Shown: positions 49,288-58,001, counted from the first letter of the stretch. The stretch is DNA of 64,000 nucleotides from Peribacillus frigoritolerans (GCF_040250305.1 NZ_CP158190.1:900001-964000), one strand, 5' to 3'. Made by a program: numbers and translations. The notes: generated by a model not told the origin, from the letters alone.

Positions 49288-49653
49288 CTATTCCTCTTTT
49301 AAGAGCTTAATGGCTTCTTCTGGTGTTATTTCGCCATTTTCCAACATGGTGACAACTTTTTTCTCGTCCACTTCATTTTTCTTCTTCTGCACATATCCAA
49401 GGGATGAAATGATGTCAGTTAGCTTGCCTCGAACCGTTGGATACGAAATCCCCAGTTCCTTTTCAACTTCCTTGATATTCCCTCTGCATGTTAAAAATAC
49501 TTCCACAAAATGAAGCTGATCCTTTGATAAGGATGCCAGCTTAGATATTTCAAACTCATTTTCAATCGTAGTGTGACAATGAGAGCACTGCAACTTTGTA
49601 ATTTTCAATGTTTTACTGCAGACAGGACAATTTGTGATTAATTTATAAGCCAT
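49288..49653 (-). CDS. DUF2089 family protein
   Basis: A 121-residue protein with an N-terminal zinc ribbon (CPVCSKTLKI, then CSHCHTTIE), a helix-turn-helix-like middle (KEVEKELGISYPTVRGKLTDII) and a C-terminal SHOCT-like helix pair (ENGEITPEEAIKLLKEE). The layout is that of DUF2089, probably a DNA-binding regulator. First gene of a three-gene minus-strand operon, with a long inverted repeat about 85 bases upstream. Confidence 0.88.
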   Translation of the reverse strand: MAYKLITNCPVCSKTLKITKLQCSHCHTTIENEFEISKLASLSKDQLHFVEVFLTCRGNIKEVEKELGISYPTVRGKLTDIISSLGYVQKKKNEVDEKKVVTMLENGEITPEEAIKLLKEE

Positions 49654-49737
49654 AATGAAATCCCTTCCTTTTATTAATTCGATTATAAAACAATAATTTA
49701 AAAATATAAATAATAAAATTTAAATTTTTAATAAAAA

Positions 49738-49777
49738 TAATCAATAATATTAATTTGTCGTTTAATATTATTGATTA
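49738..49777 (-). promoter_or_regulatory. Perfect 15-bp inverted repeat upstream of the DUF2089 operon
   Basis: TAATCAATAATATTA and its exact complement flank a 10-base loop. The position suggests an operator of this operon or an AT-rich hairpin in its leader. Confidence 0.5.
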
Positions 49778-50226
49778 TCCGTTTTTATTATTCATTCAAG
49801 TATTATATTACCATTAGGGTTGAAATTGTAGACATTCTTCTTGTGTAAAATACCCAGTTACATAATGAGCACGATTACTTAGTCTTTGAGATGCTGATTA
49901 ATAATCCATGGATATTTGATATTAATATTCCAACTATGATGATTCAGCAGTCGTTGGCATTGATGTATGATTTAATGATTTAGAACTTGAAAATTATTAA
50001 GCTTACGGGTTGATTAATCTCCGATTATGCAGTTATTTGAGGACTTAGTCTTTATTAATGTGTGGAATTCCTTTTTCAGCTAAACTCCTCTGATGTCCAC
50101 CAAAACAAGGGTGATTAGGAGTTTGAGATTTTCAAGTATTGTACTATGATAAATTTAAATTAATTGAGTTTGGAAGGGTATGGTACTGTGACCTTACTCT
50201 TACAGACTTATATAAGGAGTGGTGAA
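49778..50226. other. Gene-free stretch, nothing recognised
   Basis: AT-rich. Some start-bearing frames exist but none has a ribosome site or protein-like composition. AAGGAGTGG at its end belongs to the glycosyltransferase gene. Confidence 0.4.
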
Positions 50227-51429
50227 ATGGCACGTGTTTTATTTATTAATGGTGGATCAGAAGGACATATCAATCCAACTATTGGAGTTGTCCAAGAGCT
50301 TATTTCGCGTGGAGAAGAGGTAGTGTACTTTACTATAGAGGCTTATCGAGAACGTATCGAGAAGACGGGAGCTACTGTACGAACAATTGACGGTGAAAAA
50401 TTTATAAAAGCTTTTCTCTCTGGTGGAAGAAATTATTTACTCGAAAGAATCAACGGTCTTTTACGTACGGTAGATATCGTCATACCTAGCGTTCTTGAAC
50501 AGATCAAAGGAGAGCATTTTGATTACATCATCCATGATTCCATGTTTGGTTGTGGACGTTTACTTGCCCAAATCCTTAAGCTTCCCGCAATCAATTCTTG
50601 TACTTCTTTTGCGCAGACAAAAGCATCATTCGATAAAATGCTGGAACAGCTTTCTAAAGAAATACCTGCAGAAAAGGTTAAACCTATATACGATGAATTT
50701 CATAGACTAACGGTAACGGTGAAGGAAAAATATGATGTCGAGATCCATTCTCCTTACGAAGTTTTTTGTAACCCTGCACCACTTTCAATCGTTTATACAA
50801 CTAGGGAGTTTCAACCTTTTAAAGAAGCATTCGACCAAACTTATAAATTTGTAGGTCCATCCATATCTTCACGGTTAAAACAGGATAACTTTGACCTTGC
50901 TGCTATCAAAGGAAAAAGTCCCCTTTACATTTCCCTAGGGACAGTTTTTAACCGGTCTCTTGATTTTTATAAGCTTTGTTTTGAAGCATTTGGAAATAGC
51001 AATCACACGGTTGTGATGTCGATCGGTCAACAAATCCCACTAATTGATTTGGGAGAGATCCCCCAAAACTTCATTGTAAAAAAATATGTTCCACAAACGG
51101 AAGTGCTAAAATGCACTAAATTATTTATCACACATGGCGGAATGAATAGTACCAATGAGGGTCTCTACTACGGGGTTCCTCTAATTGTAATCCCACAAAG
51201 CGCGGATCAGCCGATTATTGCAGAGCAAGTTGCCAATATCGGAGCCGGTATTAAATTACAAATGCAAAGCTTGACTGCAAATCAACTACGTGAGGCCGCA
51301 GATCATGTGTTAAACGACCCATCTTTCCATAAATCTGTTTCAAATATAAGGGAATCTTTTCAAAAATCGGGTGGATATCACCAAGCTGTTGATGAGATTT
51401 TTGAAATTAAAAGACAATACGATATTTAA
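50227..51429 (+). CDS. MGT-type (macrolide-like) glycosyltransferase, GT1
   Basis: A 400-residue GT-B fold UDP-sugar-dependent glycosyltransferase. The N-terminal acceptor domain starts ARVLFINGGSEGHINPTIGV. The C-terminal donor domain has LYISLGTVFNRS, YVPQTEVLKCTKLFITHGGMNSTNEGLYYGVPLIVIPQSADQ, the standard donor-binding region. Bacillus relatives (YjiC/YdhE group) glucosylate flavonoids and macrolides. ATG at 50227 fits AAGGAGTGG; the upstream TTG is unlikely. A worn array repeat follows. Confidence 0.9.
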   Translation: MARVLFINGGSEGHINPTIGVVQELISRGEEVVYFTIEAYRERIEKTGATVRTIDGEKFIKAFLSGGRNYLLERINGLLRTVDIVIPSVLEQIKGEHFDYIIHDSMFGCGRLLAQILKLPAINSCTSFAQTKASFDKMLEQLSKEIPAEKVKPIYDEFHRLTVTVKEKYDVEIHSPYEVFCNPAPLSIVYTTREFQPFKEAFDQTYKFVGPSISSRLKQDNFDLAAIKGKSPLYISLGTVFNRSLDFYKLCFEAFGNSNHTVVMSIGQQIPLIDLGEIPQNFIVKKYVPQTEVLKCTKLFITHGGMNSTNEGLYYGVPLIVIPQSADQPIIAEQVANIGAGIKLQMQSLTANQLREAADHVLNDPSFHKSVSNIRESFQKSGGYHQAVDEIFEIKRQYDI

Positions 51430-51445
51430 AGATGAATGATCGGCG

Positions 51446-51506
51446 GCATTTTCTTAGTGGGTATGGAAATCCTTTTTCTTATGGCACTCTTTGGGCATGA
51501 AGAGCG
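51446..51506 (+). repeat. Array repeat, decayed outlier
   Basis: GGCGGCATTTTCTTAGTGGG, CCTTTTTCTTATGGCACTC and TTGGGCATGAAGAGCG follow the hairpin-T run-right box order of the array. Confidence 0.5.
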
Positions 51507-51561
51507 TTGACCTAAAAAGGTATTGTCCTTTTTACATAGAAAAATAAAATGGGGGACATAT

Positions 51562-52206
51562 ATGGAAATTTGTTTAATTGGTGGCGGAAATCACACAAAT
51601 AATGAATTAGGTGAAGTGTTCTTGGAACTTTCAAAAATGATTAAACCTGAAGCTAAGATTTTAATAATCCCTTTTGCAACCGACAATTCCAGATATGAAA
51701 GTTGGATGGCAAGTATTACACAAGCCTTTTCAATCATGGAGAATGTAAGTATTGAATTATTAAATGAAGACCTTTCAGACAAAGAAATGAAAAAGTCTAT
51801 AATAGAACATGATATTCTCTATTTTATAGGTGGAAAGCCAGAAAGGTTAATCCATGTAATTGAAGAAAAAGGACTTACCCCAATTATCAAAAACTTTCAA
51901 GGTTTTATCATTGGATATAGTGCGGGTTCTTTAGCTTTCTGTAATGATTGCATAATAACAAAAGATAAAGACTATCCAGAAACGGTAGTGATCAAGGGGT
52001 TAGGTTTAGTTGGGTTTTGCGTTGAGGTCCATTACGAGGATAATATAGATGGAGAATTATTTCCCCTATCAAATGAACGAAAGATATATGCAATACCAAA
52101 TGGAAGTGCAGTTTTCTCCAAGAACGGGGAACTATATAAAGGTATAAATGATATCTATTCGTTTCAAAATATGGAAAAGGAAATAGTGAATTCCAAAGTA
52201 TTATAG
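51562..52206 (+). CDS. Peptidase S51-family protein
   Basis: A 214-residue S51-type protein: MEICLIGGGNHTNN, ILYFIGGKPERLIHVI, the nucleophile elbow GYSAGSLAF, and VEVHYEDNIDGEL. Related to, but clearly different from, the copy at 38.5 kb. ATG at 51562 has GGGGGACATAT upstream. It lies between two worn array repeats, so it is probably an old cassette gene. Confidence 0.8.
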   Translation: MEICLIGGGNHTNNELGEVFLELSKMIKPEAKILIIPFATDNSRYESWMASITQAFSIMENVSIELLNEDLSDKEMKKSIIEHDILYFIGGKPERLIHVIEEKGLTPIIKNFQGFIIGYSAGSLAFCNDCIITKDKDYPETVVIKGLGLVGFCVEVHYEDNIDGELFPLSNERKIYAIPNGSAVFSKNGELYKGINDIYSFQNMEKEIVNSKVL

Positions 52207-52270
52207 AACTGGCAGGCGCTTTATCCCAATAAGCCGCGGCAGCATTTTTTATATGCGGGAGCAAGGTCGC
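52205..52270 (+). repeat. Array repeat, decayed outlier
   Basis: GAACTGGCAGGCGCTTTAT, CCAATAAGCCGCGGCAGC with a T run, ATATGCGGGAGCAAGGTCG: recognisable left box, type B centre and worn right box. Last trace of the array. Confidence 0.6.
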
Positions 52271-52302
52271 AGGAAGCTAAGGATAGAGAAAAGGAGACTG
52301 CA

Positions 52303-52614
52303 ATGAAAGTAAATTTAATGATCTTCATTACATCAATAAAAGAACAAGAAAAGAATAGGTTAATGATGAAAACATTTGAATCTGATATTCGTCCTGTTAC
52401 AGGGGATATAATCGATGATCCTGGGTTCGATCCACGATTTCATAATGGATATGAAGTTGTAAAGGTTACCATAAATTATGCTTCGAATGAATGTTTTGTA
52501 TCCCTGCACCCGCTTGCGATCGAAATCGAGGAAATCAGGATGGAAACTTATTTGGAGAAACTGGAAGCACACGGTTGGCGTGCTGTCTCAAAAGAAGAAT
52601 TGAAAAGTATGTAA
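52303..52614 (+). CDS. Hypothetical protein
   Basis: A 103-residue soluble protein with an N-terminal hydrophobic strand (KVNLMIFITSI), then FESDIRPVTGDIIDDPGFDP, FHNGYEVVKVTINYAS and a C-terminal helix pair (METYLEKLEAHGW, VSKEELKSM). No family recognised. ATG with AAAAGGAGACTG upstream; 20 bases separate it from the AHSA1-type gene, so the two are likely cotranscribed. Confidence 0.7.
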   Translation: MKVNLMIFITSIKEQEKNRLMMKTFESDIRPVTGDIIDDPGFDPRFHNGYEVVKVTINYASNECFVSLHPLAIEIEEIRMETYLEKLEAHGWRAVSKEELKSM

Positions 52615-52634
52615 AAATGATAAGGAGTATGTAA

Positions 52635-53132
52635 ATGGAAAAATACTCAACAACCACTTTAAAGATGATTAGAAATTTTGATGTAATGCCTGAAAGGGTA
52701 TTTGATGCATGGTTGAACCCTGGGATGATGAGAAAATGGTTTTTTACATTGGAGGGGACAAATAAAGTGGCACAAAATGATCCTCAAGTGGGAGGTGCTT
52801 GGGAGATTATTGATCATCGCAATGGAAAAGATTATCGGGCGATAGGGGAGTACCTTGAAATGGACCGTCCCAATAAATTAGTGTTCACTTTTAAAATGCC
52901 TCAATTCAGTGAAGCGGCAGATACAATTACAGTTGAGCTGAAAGAACTTCAAAAGGGCTGTGAAATGACATTTTCACAAAACATCACCGTTCCTCATGAA
53001 GAAAATTGGACAGAATCCGATATCGAAAAAGCTCTCGGAGAGTATCACGATGGATCTGAACATGGCTGGAATTTAATGTTTATGGGATTGAAGGAATTGG
53101 TTGAAACTGGACAAGTTAGCTATAAAGGCTAA
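52635..53132 (+). CDS. AHSA1/SRPBCC-family protein
   Basis: A 165-residue START-like hydrophobic-pocket protein: MIRNFDVMPERVFDAWLNPGMMRKWFF at the N terminus, GGAWEIIDHRNGKDYRAIGEYLEMDRPNKLVFTF, and the long C-terminal helix EHGWNLMFMGLKELVE. Members bind lipophilic ligands or act in activator-like roles; ligand unknown. ATG with AAGGAGTATGTAA upstream. Confidence 0.85.
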   Translation: MEKYSTTTLKMIRNFDVMPERVFDAWLNPGMMRKWFFTLEGTNKVAQNDPQVGGAWEIIDHRNGKDYRAIGEYLEMDRPNKLVFTFKMPQFSEAADTITVELKELQKGCEMTFSQNITVPHEENWTESDIEKALGEYHDGSEHGWNLMFMGLKELVETGQVSYKG

Positions 53133-53200
53133 TAGTCATTAGCCGCAGTTTGTAGACAAAAGGGAATTCGGAATGGCATCCCGAACCCTGAAGACTTGGA

Positions 53201-53755
53201 GATCGAAGAAATTTGCGACACTCCTGCCGAAAAACTGGCTAGCCGAGACCCCACAGGCGCTTGTACCGAGGAGGCTTGGCAGAAAGTCGACGGAAAGGGA
53301 GCGGGTTTCTGAAAGCGGCTGGAATGTTTTCTCGAAAAAACTGTAGGCTGATCTCACACCGAATTATGTTTAAGACTAAGTTTTTTCCTGTAATCCTTAT
53401 TGGATCGAAGAAATTTGCGACACTCCTGCCGAAAAACTGGCTAGCCGAGACCCCACAGGCGTTTGCGCCGAGGAGGCTTGGCAGACAGTCGGCGGAAAGG
53501 GAGCGGGTTTCTGAAAGCAGCTGGAATGTTTTCTTGAAAAAACTGTAGGCTGATCTCACACCGAATTATGTTTAAGACGAAGTTTTTTCCTGTAATCCTT
53601 ATTGGATTGAAGAAATTTGCGACACTCCTGCCGAAAAACTGGCTAGCCGAGACCCCACAGGCGTTTGCGCCGAGGAGGCTTGGCAGACAGTCGGCGGAAA
53701 GGGAGCGGATTTCTGAAAGCAGCTGGAATGTTTTCGAAACTCAATTACCGAGTTT
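53201..53755 (+). repeat. Three tandem GC-rich units of 202 bp
   Basis: Units start at 53201, 53403 and 53605 with exact 202-base spacing; the third stops after about 150 bases. Each has a GC-rich palindromic core (GCGACACTCCTGCCG, CTAGCCGAGACCCCACAGGCG, GAGGAGGCTTGGCAGACAG) and an AT-richer spacer. Units 2 and 3 are nearly identical. Related in form to the element at 4.0 kb. All frames through it on both strands are repeat read-through. Confidence 0.92.
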
Positions 53756-53904
53756 GTGCTAATAGTCGTTTGCCAATGAAAAGCTCTTCAAATTAACTGG
53801 AGGGGCTTTTCGGAATGTATTTTTATATATTGACAATTCCCTTTGAATTGGTAATATTTACTTTATTATTACATATGTGATTTTTAATAGAAGGCGGTTT
53901 AATT

Positions 53905-53985
53905 ATGGATGGGAAAATCAGTTACGACGAGTTTCATAAACTGATAGAAAGTGGGCAATATCGCAAATTGGTCATGTTATTATGA
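53905..53985 (+). CDS. Upstream ORF (26 aa) overlapping the EamA start
   Basis: AGAAGGCGG precedes an ATG encoding MDGKISYDEFHKLIESGQYR then KLVMLL. Its stop overlaps the next start as ATGA, the usual sign of translational coupling. It is probably a leader that delivers ribosomes to the transporter gene, which lacks a ribosome site of its own. Confidence 0.6.
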   Translation: MDGKISYDEFHKLIESGQYRKLVMLL

Positions 53986-54881
53986 CTAACTTTATGTACA
54001 TATTTTGTTTATTAGTATGGGGACTTAATTTTATTGCCGTTAAGATTCAAGGTACACCTGTGAGTTTAGAATTATCTTTAACATATCGTTTAGGTTTGAC
54101 GGCAATCCTATTTTTCATTTTATTATGCATTCTTAGACCTAAAGGAAAACCCAAGAAAAAGGATGTTCCATTTATTATTGTGTTTGGAATTTTTAATTTT
54201 GCTTTAAGCTATTTATGCCTTTATTACGCCACTATCTTAAGTTCAGCGGCAATGGTTACTTTAATATTTTCATTGAAAGTCATTTTAACACCCATTGCCC
54301 TTCGTGTTTTTTTGAAGGAACCATTACATCCACGTATCTTAATTGGTGGGATAATTGGTGTGCTGGCTGTTTGTATTGTTATTTATCCGAGTTTAGGTGA
54401 TATTCATGGATTCAATGATATAAAGGGTATCATGATGGCTGTTCTTGGTACCATCCTTACTGCATTGGGCGATGCAAGCTCAGCTAGAAATGCCAGGAAT
54501 AAAGTAAACCCAATCTATGCTAATGTACTTGGATTTACTGCAGGAGGAATTCTTTTAGCGGCAATTGTGTTCATTCAAGGACAAGCCGTCACTTTACCGA
54601 CATCCATTACATATTTATCTGCTTTGTTCTATTTAACTATATTCGCTTCCTTTGGAGCTTGGCTATTCTACCTCAAGCTTGTAGAAAAAATAGGTGGGGC
54701 GAAAAGTGGATACATGGTTGCCCTTTTTCCGGCAATTGGAGGTATAGCTTCAGTGATGATTGGCGAATCAGATCCATCCATTTTCTTGGGAGTTGGCTGT
54801 CTTTTCAGTTGTTTAGGTGCCGCTATTGCATTAGGTTTTGGCATGAATATTGGCAAAAGTAATTTGAAAGAAGAAATTTAA
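53982..54881 (+). CDS. EamA/DMT family transporter
   Basis: A 299-residue ten-helix exporter with two EamA repeats. Near the middle are FIIVFGIFNFALSYLCLYYA and the LKVILTPIALRVFLKEPLHPR hinge. The second repeat ends GEKIGGAKSGYM-like VEKIGGAKSGYMVALFPAIGG. Substrate unknown. The start ATG overlaps the stop of a 26-codon upstream ORF. A VOC gene follows at short distance and may be in the same operon. Confidence 0.9.
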   Translation: MTNFMYIFCLLVWGLNFIAVKIQGTPVSLELSLTYRLGLTAILFFILLCILRPKGKPKKKDVPFIIVFGIFNFALSYLCLYYATILSSAAMVTLIFSLKVILTPIALRVFLKEPLHPRILIGGIIGVLAVCIVIYPSLGDIHGFNDIKGIMMAVLGTILTALGDASSARNARNKVNPIYANVLGFTAGGILLAAIVFIQGQAVTLPTSITYLSALFYLTIFASFGAWLFYLKLVEKIGGAKSGYMVALFPAIGGIASVMIGESDPSIFLGVGCLFSCLGAAIALGFGMNIGKSNLKEEI

Positions 54882-54907
54882 TTCGATTTACAGAGAGGGA
54901 TGGGACG

Positions 54908-55327
54908 ATGGAAAGTAAATGGCCAAATGATATGAATGTAGCGCAAATGCGGGTTGCACGTCCTACTGATCAACTAAAAAAGGTTGTAAAATTCTATTGT
55001 GAAGGATTAGGTTTGAAAAAAATCGGTTCTTTCGAAGGGCACGAGGGATATGACGGCATCATGATCGGGCTTCCTGATTCCAGCTATCATCTGGAGTTTA
55101 CACAACATAAGGATGGCAGTCCTTGTCCTGCCCCATCAAAAGATAATCTGCTTGTCTTTTATATTCCTGAACGTAAAACCATTGAGGAAATCACGAATAG
55201 GTTGAAAGGTATGGGCTATGAACCGGTTACTCCGGAAAATCCATATTGGGAAAAATCAGGTGTTACTATTGAAGATCCGGATGGTTGGAGAATTGTATTG
55301 ATGAATACTCCCGGCATAGGAAATTAA
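54908..55327 (+). CDS. VOC (glyoxalase-fold) protein
   Basis: A 139-residue VOC protein: MRVARPTDQLKKVVKFYCEGLGLKKIGSF, YHLEFTQHKDG, LLVFYIPERKTIEEI, VTIEDPDGWRIVLMNT. The His-Glu metal pattern is only partly kept (HLEFTQH), so it may bind rather than convert its ligand. ATG with AGAGAGGGATGGGACG upstream, 26 bases after the EamA gene. Confidence 0.85.
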   Translation: MESKWPNDMNVAQMRVARPTDQLKKVVKFYCEGLGLKKIGSFEGHEGYDGIMIGLPDSSYHLEFTQHKDGSPCPAPSKDNLLVFYIPERKTIEEITNRLKGMGYEPVTPENPYWEKSGVTIEDPDGWRIVLMNTPGIGN

Positions 55328-55337
55328 ATTTCAAAAT

Positions 55338-55375
55338 GAAACGACCGAAAAGTATCATGCTTTTCGGTCGTTTCG
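55338..55375 (+). terminator. Bidirectional terminator between convergent genes
   Basis: GAAACGACCGAAAAG pairs perfectly with CTTTTCGGTCGTTTC across seven bases. It serves the VOC gene and the minus-strand SDR gene. Confidence 0.85.
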
Positions 55376-55378
55376 GGT

Positions 55379-56245
55379 TTATGAGGACATCGTGATCCCG
55401 CCATTGATGTGAATGCACTGTCCTGTTATATAAGCACCTTCATCAGATGCTAGCAGCACGTAGGCACCTGCATGATCTGCCGGCTGCCCAGGGCGGCCAA
55501 GCGGTGCTTCGGTACCAAATTCGGCAACGGATTGTTCGTCGAACGTCGCCGGGATGAGCGGAGTCCAAATCGGTCCTGGTGCAACCATATTGACCCGGAT
55601 CCCTTTTTTAGCCACATTCTGTGCAAGGCTGCGTGTGAATCCGACGATTGCTCCTTTTGTCGCTGTATAATCCATCAAAGTTGCATGACCTCTGTAAGGA
55701 TTGATCGATGTTGTGTTGATGACCGAGTTGCCTTGTTTCATATGAGGAACCGCGTGCTTGCTCATGTAAAATACTGAATAAATATTGGTGCGGAACGTTT
55801 TGTCCCATTGCTCGTCCGTGATATCCTCAATGTTTTCCGTCGGGAATTGCACCGCAGCATTATTGACGAGGATGTCCAGCTTTCCGAACTCGTCCAGCGT
55901 CTTCGTAATCAATTCCTTACAATTCGCCTCCACGGAAACGTCACTTGGAAGTAGGAGGCAGCGAACGCCTTCCGCTTCAATCAGCTGCTTTGTTTCTTCG
56001 GCATCACCGTGCTCATCTAAATAATTCACAACCACATGGGCGCCTTCCTTTGCATAAGCAATGGCAACCGCACGTCCGATGCCGCTATCTCCGCCTGTTA
56101 TCAAGGCCACGCGGTCCTTAAGCTTACCGCTTCCTATGTAATCCTTTGGCTGAATCGGAAGTGGATTCATCTCAGATTCAATGCCAGGCTGTCTGTCCTG
56201 TGTTTGTCCGGGCTGTCCATTTTTTTGCTGTTCATAAATATTCAA
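55379..56245 (-). CDS. SDR family oxidoreductase (YhxC/YhdF-like)
   Basis: A 288-residue short-chain dehydrogenase of the stress-associated group with an N-terminal glutamine-rich extension (IYEQQKNGQPGQTQDRQPG). Cofactor motif ITGGDSGIGRAVA (about 49-61), NNAAVQ, catalytic INTTSINPYRGHATLMDYTATKGA, and the C-terminal YITGQCIHINGG. Relatives are SigB-dependent or osmotically induced; substrate unknown. ATG with GAGGAGGAGATTT upstream on the minus strand. Confidence 0.9.
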   Translation of the reverse strand: MNIYEQQKNGQPGQTQDRQPGIESEMNPLPIQPKDYIGSGKLKDRVALITGGDSGIGRAVAIAYAKEGAHVVVNYLDEHGDAEETKQLIEAEGVRCLLLPSDVSVEANCKELITKTLDEFGKLDILVNNAAVQFPTENIEDITDEQWDKTFRTNIYSVFYMSKHAVPHMKQGNSVINTTSINPYRGHATLMDYTATKGAIVGFTRSLAQNVAKKGIRVNMVAPGPIWTPLIPATFDEQSVAEFGTEAPLGRPGQPADHAGAYVLLASDEGAYITGQCIHINGGITMSS

Positions 56246-56422
56246 AGAAAATCTCCTCCTCTTAAACTATTGATCTAGTCATACTTTAGCCGTTAAAAAG
56301 TACGGCTAAACATCATCATTCCCACCGATTCCAGCTGTAAACGATTACAAAAATATAGTGAAGAAGGACTTACGGTGTTCAAAGTTGAATTACATTTAAA
56401 TAAAACTTTCAGGGGTGTTAAT

Positions 56423-56857
56423 GTGAATTCGATAGAAACAATACAAGAATTGACCACTAAAGAACAATGGTTAGAAGCCTTTCCAATCATGAATCAGTTG
56501 CGTACTGACCTTACTCAAAAAACATATCTGGAGTTACTTGAAGAAATGAGGAAAGACGGGTACTGTCTGTATGCTTTATATAAGGATAACCAGGTTGTAT
56601 CCTTGGCTGGTTTAAGCTGGAGAGTTAACTTTTATAATAAACGTCATGTATTCATTTATGACCTTGTAACAGATTCTGCACACCGCTCATTTGGATATGG
56701 AGAGAAGTTATTAAGTTATATACATAACTGGGCAAAAGAAAACGGAGCAGCATATGTGGCATTGGAATCTGGAATCCAACGAAACGAAGCCCACCGTTTC
56801 TATGAAGAGAAATTAGATTATGATAAATGGTGCTACTCATTTAGAAAAACGCTGTGA
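56423..56857 (+). CDS. GNAT family N-acetyltransferase
   Basis: A 144-residue acetyltransferase: NSIETIQELTTKEQWLEAFPIM start, FIYDLVTDSAHRSFGYGEKLLSYI (acetyl-CoA loop, about 88-111) and VALESGIQRNEAHRFYEEKL. GTG at 56423 is chosen because AGGGGTGTTAAT lies just before it; an earlier GTG would add 16 residues. Target unknown. Confidence 0.82.
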   Translation: MNSIETIQELTTKEQWLEAFPIMNQLRTDLTQKTYLELLEEMRKDGYCLYALYKDNQVVSLAGLSWRVNFYNKRHVFIYDLVTDSAHRSFGYGEKLLSYIHNWAKENGAAYVALESGIQRNEAHRFYEEKLDYDKWCYSFRKTL

Positions 56858-56874
56858 GTGGAAATAGCGATGTG

Positions 56875-56901
56875 AAAAAGCTAAGCATTCAGCTTTTTTT
56901 T
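56875..56901 (+). terminator. Terminator after the GNAT gene
   Basis: AAAAGCT-aagcattc-AGCTTTT followed by TTTT. Confidence 0.75.
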
Positions 56902-56991
56902 GTGCCATTGATGGTGTGAATGTAAGACACATTGTCCACTATGTGTATCGGATTATAAACATTTTTAGTAAGCAGAGATCAATATAAAATA

Positions 56992-57207
56992 AACTCACGA
57001 GTAAAAGCGTGAAATTCACGAGTAAATTGCCAAAACTCACGAGTAAATCGGCTGAATTCACGAGTAAATTGCCAAAACTTACGAGTAAATCGCTAAAACT
57101 CACGAGTAAATGGCTAAAACTCACGAGTAAACGCCGATTCGACAAATAAAAGCGTGAAAAATTCACGAGTATATGCCCCAATTCACGCATAATAGCCCCA
57201 AACTCAC
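56992..57207 (+). repeat. 21-bp tandem repeat (CACGAGTAAA family), about ten units
   Basis: Units read ACTCACGAGTAAATnGCnAAA with small changes; spacing is mostly 21 bases, with one irregular stretch near 57140. Being a multiple of three, it opens a minus-strand frame with a repeated LLVSF-type heptad. That frame has no ribosome site and is not called. It fills the gene-free gap between 56902 and 57247. Confidence 0.9.
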
Positions 57208-57247
57208 TGGAAATGCTCAAAAACATGGTTTGTTTCAATACAATTGG

Positions 57248-57382
57248 CTGTGTAAGGGTGTAAAGGATATTGAAGAAGGCAATAATTTTCCTTTTATAAG
57301 CAGTTATTGGTTCTGGTGGATTTTATTCATCGTAATCAGTTTATTCATCATGTTTACGACTGTAAATCCATTCTTTCGCTGA
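57248..57382 (+). CDS. Small tryptophan-rich membrane protein, start uncertain
   Basis: The frame ends VKDIEEGNNFPFISSYWFWW then ILFIVISLFIMFTTVNPFFR: one aromatic-rich transmembrane helix with a short acidic N terminus. The helix looks genuine, but there is no ATG. A CTG at 57248 or ATT at 57269 after AAAGGAT are the only options, so it may be a remnant. Confidence 0.4.
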   Translation: MCKGVKDIEEGNNFPFISSYWFWWILFIVISLFIMFTTVNPFFR

Positions 57383-57471
57383 AAAACCCAAATTTTTGTA
57401 ATGATTTATTTAGCCTTGGACATACTTAATTAAGATATCAAAAAGTAACATTTAATTAAGGAGGAAACCCA

Positions 57472-57735
57472 ATGGCTAACGAAAATATACAAATGAAAAT
57501 GGAACATATTTGGCAGGATACATGTGGAACATGGGAAAATTGTACGGAAACCACAATTCAGTCATTCTTGGCAAAATCCGAAGAAAGCAATATAGATCCG
57601 CAATATTGCATGAGCTGGGTGGAACAGCATAAAGCCCAAATACCTGAGTGGGATGCCGTTTCAAAAGTGTCGCTAGACTGGGTTAATCAACATACATCAA
57701 CGGGGTCACCCATTTCAATCAAGGAAGATTATTAA
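57472..57735 (+). CDS. Hypothetical protein
   Basis: An 87-residue acidic, tryptophan-rich soluble protein (HIWQDTCGTWENCTETTIQSFL, CMSWVEQHKAQIPEWDAV, LDWVNQHTST) with three cysteines. No family recognised. ATG with AAGGAGGAAACCC upstream, a very good site. Confidence 0.7.
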   Translation: MANENIQMKMEHIWQDTCGTWENCTETTIQSFLAKSEESNIDPQYCMSWVEQHKAQIPEWDAVSKVSLDWVNQHTSTGSPISIKEDY

Positions 57736-57797
57736 AAGTTATACTTTTGCTGCTTATGAATGGTTCGAACTCCACTATGTTGAAGAGGTGAAGATAG

Positions 57798-57992
57798 TTG
57801 TCAAATAATGAGGAACAAAACGGTAAATCAAATCGTCGGGATCCAGATTACAGAGTTAATGCTTGGGATGAAATGAATGGTGAAGATAAATTTGTACAAT
57901 CAGCCATCCAAGAGGAATTCAATAATCCAGTAATCGAAGAAACGATCTTGAAGTTCAATAAAATAGCGAATGAAGAAGAAAAGGAAACTTGA
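57798..57992 (+). CDS. Hypothetical acidic protein
   Basis: A 64-residue highly charged protein (MSNNEEQNGKSNRRDPDYRV, DEMNGEDKFVQSAIQEEF). Probably mostly disordered with one helix. TTG start with AGAGGTGAAG upstream. Followed by a strong terminator. No family recognised. Confidence 0.65.
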   Translation: MSNNEEQNGKSNRRDPDYRVNAWDEMNGEDKFVQSAIQEEFNNPVIEETILKFNKIANEEEKET

Positions 57993-58001
57993 TTTTGGAC
58001 G

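Noticed and set aside
53139..53762. Four overlapping ORFs on both strands with repeated sequence
   Set aside because: All are read-through of the 202-bp tandem units; the repeated peptides simply reflect the DNA repeat.
56939..57238. Minus-strand 99-codon ORF with LLVSF heptads
   Set aside because: Created by the 21-bp repeat; no ribosome site, and repeat units drift without regard to codon position.
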